Origin: Pseudomonadaceae bacterium
GTDB lineage: Bacteria > Pseudomonadota > Gammaproteobacteria > Pseudomonadales > Pseudomonadaceae
DNA: 64,000 nt
Reading direction: 5' to 3'
Assembly: GCA_030602315.1 (NCBI GenBank)
Contig: JAUVZY010000012.1
Location: 22,263-86,262 of the forward strand
The position numbers and the translations under genes were made by a program. Of the stretch, positions 61,438 to 64,000 are shown piece by piece. The stretch's first letter is position 1. Each line of letters opens with the position of its first letter. The notes under the pieces were generated by a model that was not told the DNA's origin, did no database searches, and was given only the letters and a program-made list of their open reading frames with translations.

Positions 61438-62277
61438 TTAGAACGCCTTGCCGGTCAGGTAGAAGTTTTCGTAGCAGTAGTTGGTCGCCTCGATGTAGCC
61501 CTCGGCGCTACCGCAGTCAAAACGCTGGCCCTTGAACTTGTAGGCCAGCACGCAGCCTTCCTGGGCCTGCTTCATCAGGGCGTCGGTGATCTGGATCTCG
61601 CCGCCCTTGCCCGGAGGGGTCTGTTCGATCAGGTCGAAGATGTCCGGCGTCAGGATGTAGCGGCCGATCACCGCCATGTTGGTCGGCGCGTCTTCGGCCT
61701 TGGGCTTCTCGACCATGTGGCTGACACGGAAGATGTCGTCACGGATCGGCTCGCCGGCGATCACGCCGTACTTGTGGATCTCGCTTTCCGGCACTTCCAT
61801 GATGGCGACGATGGAGCAGCGGAACTGGTTGTACAGTTTGACCATCTGCGCCAGGACGCTGTCGCCTTCGGGGTTCAGGCAGAGGTCGTCCGCCAGTACC
61901 ACGGCGAACGGCTCGTCGCCGATCAGCGGGCGACCGGACAGGATCGCGTGACCCAGGCCCTTCATCTCGATCTGGCGGGTGTAGGAGAAGGTGCACTCGT
62001 CGATCAGGCGACGAATGCCGACCAGGTACTTCTCCTTGTCGGTGTTGCGGATCTGGTGCTCGAGTTCGTAGCTGATGTCGAAGTGGTCTTCGAGGGAGCG
62101 CTTGCCGCGGCCAGTGACCATGGCGATCTGTCGGAGTCCTGCCTCCAGGGCTTCTTCAACCCCGTACTGGATCAGAGGCTTGTTGACCACCGGCAGCATC
62201 TCCTTGGGCATCGCCTTGGTCGCCGGCAAAAAACGCGTGCCGTAGCCGGCTGCGGGGAAGAGGCATTTCTTGATCAT
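61438..62277 (-). CDS. galU: UTP-glucose-1-phosphate uridylyltransferase GalU
   Basis: Nucleotidyltransferase of 279 residues making UDP-glucose for lipopolysaccharide core and exopolysaccharide. The activation motif FPAAGYGTRFLPATKAMPKE (about 7-26) and VVNKPLIQYGVEEA are diagnostic. Length is normal. The ATG at 62277 gives MIKKCLFPAAG. The 337-bp region to putA holds both promoters. Confidence 0.95.
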   Translation of the reverse strand: MIKKCLFPAAGYGTRFLPATKAMPKEMLPVVNKPLIQYGVEEALEAGLRQIAMVTGRGKRSLEDHFDISYELEHQIRNTDKEKYLVGIRRLIDECTFSYTRQIEMKGLGHAILSGRPLIGDEPFAVVLADDLCLNPEGDSVLAQMVKLYNQFRCSIVAIMEVPESEIHKYGVIAGEPIRDDIFRVSHMVEKPKAEDAPTNMAVIGRYILTPDIFDLIEQTPPGKGGEIQITDALMKQAQEGCVLAYKFKGQRFDCGSAEGYIEATNYCYENFYLTGKAF

Positions 62278-62614
62278 GAGAGTCCTTGAGGGTGAGGTTC
62301 CAGTTACGACACTGCTCCTGCTTCACACAGCAGCTGCCTTGCCAGGCTGTTGAAGACGATCAGTCGGCGACCTCGTAAGGAGTGAAGAGTTCGTCGACAG
62401 GGCTAGCGCCTGTGGCCTACGACCAGCGTTTTCCAAAAGGGTTCGATATTTTCTTGCCATTACCGTCAAGGCAGCCATCAGCCAGCGAAAAAGCTGATCC
62501 AGGCGGCATTAGCCTGCACTTCGGCACGGTAAATGTCCATTGGCCAGCACGGCTGCGGCACATGCCCGCGCACGCTACGCTGAACACAGTTCAACCCGCT
62601 GCAGGAAGGCCCCG
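62278..62614. other. galU/putA divergent intergenic region
   Basis: 337 bp without a gene. It must contain the galU promoter on the minus strand and the putA promoter on the plus strand. An AT-rich patch (TTCGATATTTTCTTG near 62442-62456) is the best promoter candidate. PutA usually represses its own gene by binding here; no clear palindromic site was recognised. Confidence 0.4.
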
Positions 62615-64000
62615 ATGAGCAGCCAAAGTCTTCATCTGACGCTGGACGAAATGCTGCAAGCGCAGCTGGAAGACGCGGCCCGCCGGCGCGGTTGTCCGCC
62701 GCATCTGCTGCTCAAGCAGGCGCTGCTCGACGCCCTGGCCAACGAGCCCGCCTGCCCGGCGCCGCTGTCTGCCAGTCTGCCGCTGCTGCGGTCATTTTCC
62801 GTGCTGGCCGATGCCCTGCAGCCGCAAGCGCCGTTGCGCGCAGCGATCACCGCGGCCTGCCGCCAGAGCGAGCCGGACGCGGTCGCGCAGCTGCTGGATG
62901 CGGCAGCGCTGAGCGAGGACGAGGCGCAGGCGGCCGAGACTCTGGCCCTGCAGCTGGCCGGTCGGCTGCGCGAGCGTCCGGCGGGGCGCGATGCCAACGG
63001 GCGGGTGCAGGCGCTGTTGCAGGAGTTCTCCCTGTCGACCCAGGAAGGCGTGGCGCTGATGTGCCTGGCCGAAGCGCTCCTGCGCATCCCCGACACTGCC
63101 ACCCGCGATGCGCTGATCCACGACAAGGTCCGCCAGGGCAACTGGCAGACGCACCTCGGCCACAGCCAGAGCCTGTTCGTCAACGCCGCAACCTGGGGGC
63201 TGCTGGTCAGTGGCAAGCTGGCCGGCCCGAGCAGCGCCGGCAGCCTGGGCAGCGCGCTCAACCGCGCCTTGGCGCGCGGCAGCGACCCGTTGATTCGCCG
63301 CGCGATGGATCTGGCGATGCGCCTGCTGGGCGAGCAGTTCGTGGCCGGGCGCAGCATCGACGAAGCCCTGACCAAGGCTGCGCCCCGCGAGGCCGCCGGC
63401 TTTTGCCACTCCTACGACATGCTCGGCGAAGCGGCACTGACCGCCGAGGATGCCCGCCGCTATTTCAGCGCGTATGAGGCGGCCATCCACGCCATCGGTG
63501 GCGCCGCGGCCGGGCGCGGCATCTACGCAGGCCCCGGCATCTCCATCAAGCTCTCGGCATTGCACCCGCGCTACAGCCGTGCCCAGCGCACCCGGGTGAT
63601 GGGCGAGCTCTACCCTGCCCTGTATGCGCTGGCCGCCCTCGCCCGGCGTTACGACATTGGTCTGAACATCGACGCCGAAGAAGCCGATCGCCTGGAATTG
63701 TCGCTCGATCTGCTCGAGCGCTTGTGCTTCGAGCCGGAGCTGGCCGGCTGGGATGGCCTGGGCTTTGTCGTGCAGGCCTACCAGAAGCGCTGCCAGGCGG
63801 TAATCCGTTACCTCGTGGAGCTAGCCGCGCGCAGCCGGCGCCGACTGATGGTGCGGCTGGTCAAGGGCGCCTACTGGGACAGCGAAATCAAGCGCGCGCA
63901 GCTCGAGGGGCAGGACGACTACCCGGTATTCCCCCGCAAGCATCACACCGATCGGTCCTACCTTGCCGCGTCGCGCACCTTGCTGGGCGCGCGCGACCGG
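62615..64000 (+). CDS. putA: Bifunctional proline dehydrogenase / P5C dehydrogenase PutA (5' part)
   Basis: N-terminal 462 residues of PutA; the frame is open to the window end, so the gene continues. A ribbon-helix-helix-like segment (about 5-45, LHLTLDEMLQAQLEDAARRR) suggests the trifunctional, self-regulating type. The proline dehydrogenase barrel follows, with GISIKLSALHPRYSRAQ, GLNIDAEEADRLELS and LMVRLVKGAYWDSEIK. The aldehyde dehydrogenase half lies beyond the window. The ATG has AGGAAG upstream. It converts proline to glutamate. Confidence 0.93.
   Translation, partial: MSSQSLHLTLDEMLQAQLEDAARRRGCPPHLLLKQALLDALANEPACPAPLSASLPLLRSFSVLADALQPQAPLRAAITAACRQSEPDAVAQLLDAAALSEDEAQAAETLALQLAGRLRERPAGRDANGRVQALLQEFSLSTQEGVALMCLAEALLRIPDTATRDALIHDKVRQGNWQTHLGHSQSLFVNAATWGLLVSGKLAGPSSAGSLGSALNRALARGSDPLIRRAMDLAMRLLGEQFVAGRSIDEALTKAAPREAAGFCHSYDMLGEAALTAEDARRYFSAYEAAIHAIGGAAAGRGIYAGPGISIKLSALHPRYSRAQRTRVMGELYPALYALAALARRYDIGLNIDAEEADRLELSLDLLERLCFEPELAGWDGLGFVVQAYQKRCQAVIRYLVELAARSRRRLMVRLVKGAYWDSEIKRAQLEGQDDYPVFPRKHHTDRSYLAASRTLLGARDR

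Overview
The window looks like a chromosomal segment of a high-GC gammaproteobacterium of the Pseudomonadaceae, most like the Pseudomonas/Stutzerimonas stutzeri group. This is an inference from protein families and gene neighbourhoods: cysB near cysH-thrH-pabB, a GntR-prpB-prpC-acnD-prpF operon, divergent ppsR/ppsA, a cysI-DUF934 pair, an oadGAB sodium pump, and a chromosomal dif site of the Pseudomonas/Escherichia type. No tRNA, rRNA, CRISPR array, insertion sequence or prophage was seen. Coding density is high and intact core-metabolism genes dominate.

Layout. 0-10.7 kb: sulfur regulation and core genes (cysB; zipA, smc and moaA on the minus strand; ligA; cysH; thrH). 10.8-15.2 kb: a minus-strand operon of a secreted RimB-like protease, an inactive transglutaminase/7TM protein, an ATP-grasp ligase and pabB. 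15.4-22.2 kb: the 2-methylcitrate (propionate) operon with its GntR regulator and two operator-like palindromes. 22.3-28.3 kb: ppsR/ppsA, an SCP2 protein, sohB and acuI. 28.3-31.2 kb: sulfite reductase cysI with DUF934, and a small heat-shock protein. 31.3-40.0 kb: a DMT exporter, a thioredoxin, a Sel1 protein, an RlmN-family radical SAM enzyme, ppiC, a ZIP transporter, an LRR-protein kinase, a PsiE protein, rnz and a methyltransferase. 40.3-43.5 kb: oadB, oadA, oadG. 43.7-47.1 kb: a formate dehydrogenase-like enzyme with DUF1641. 47.3-55.7 kb: a sulfide/persulfide and chromate cluster (SulP carrier, DUF442-SQR fusion, metallo-beta-lactamase dioxygenase, chrB, chrA, metallo-beta-lactamase-rhodanese). 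55.7-57.9 kb: two small membrane proteins and a gene-poor stretch holding dif at 57496-57523. 57.9-64 kb: uppP, a PCu(A)C copper chaperone, gorA, a VOC protein, galU and the start of putA, which runs off the end.

How it fits together. Sulfur is the recurring theme. CysB sits with two of its likely targets (cysH, cysI), and a separate sulfide-oxidation cluster carries operator-like repeats in front of two transcription units. Propionate metabolism (prp), PEP synthesis (ppsA), oxaloacetate decarboxylation (oadGAB) and acrylyl-CoA detoxification (acuI) together give C3/C4 acid handling. The dif site, together with a reversal in the direction of GGGNAGGG (KOPS-like) octamers around it, places the window at the chromosome replication terminus. 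The least understood system is the protease/7TM-transglutaminase/ATP-grasp operon, which resembles a peptide-tagging or amide-ligation module. Functions come from motif recognition by eye; no database search was run.
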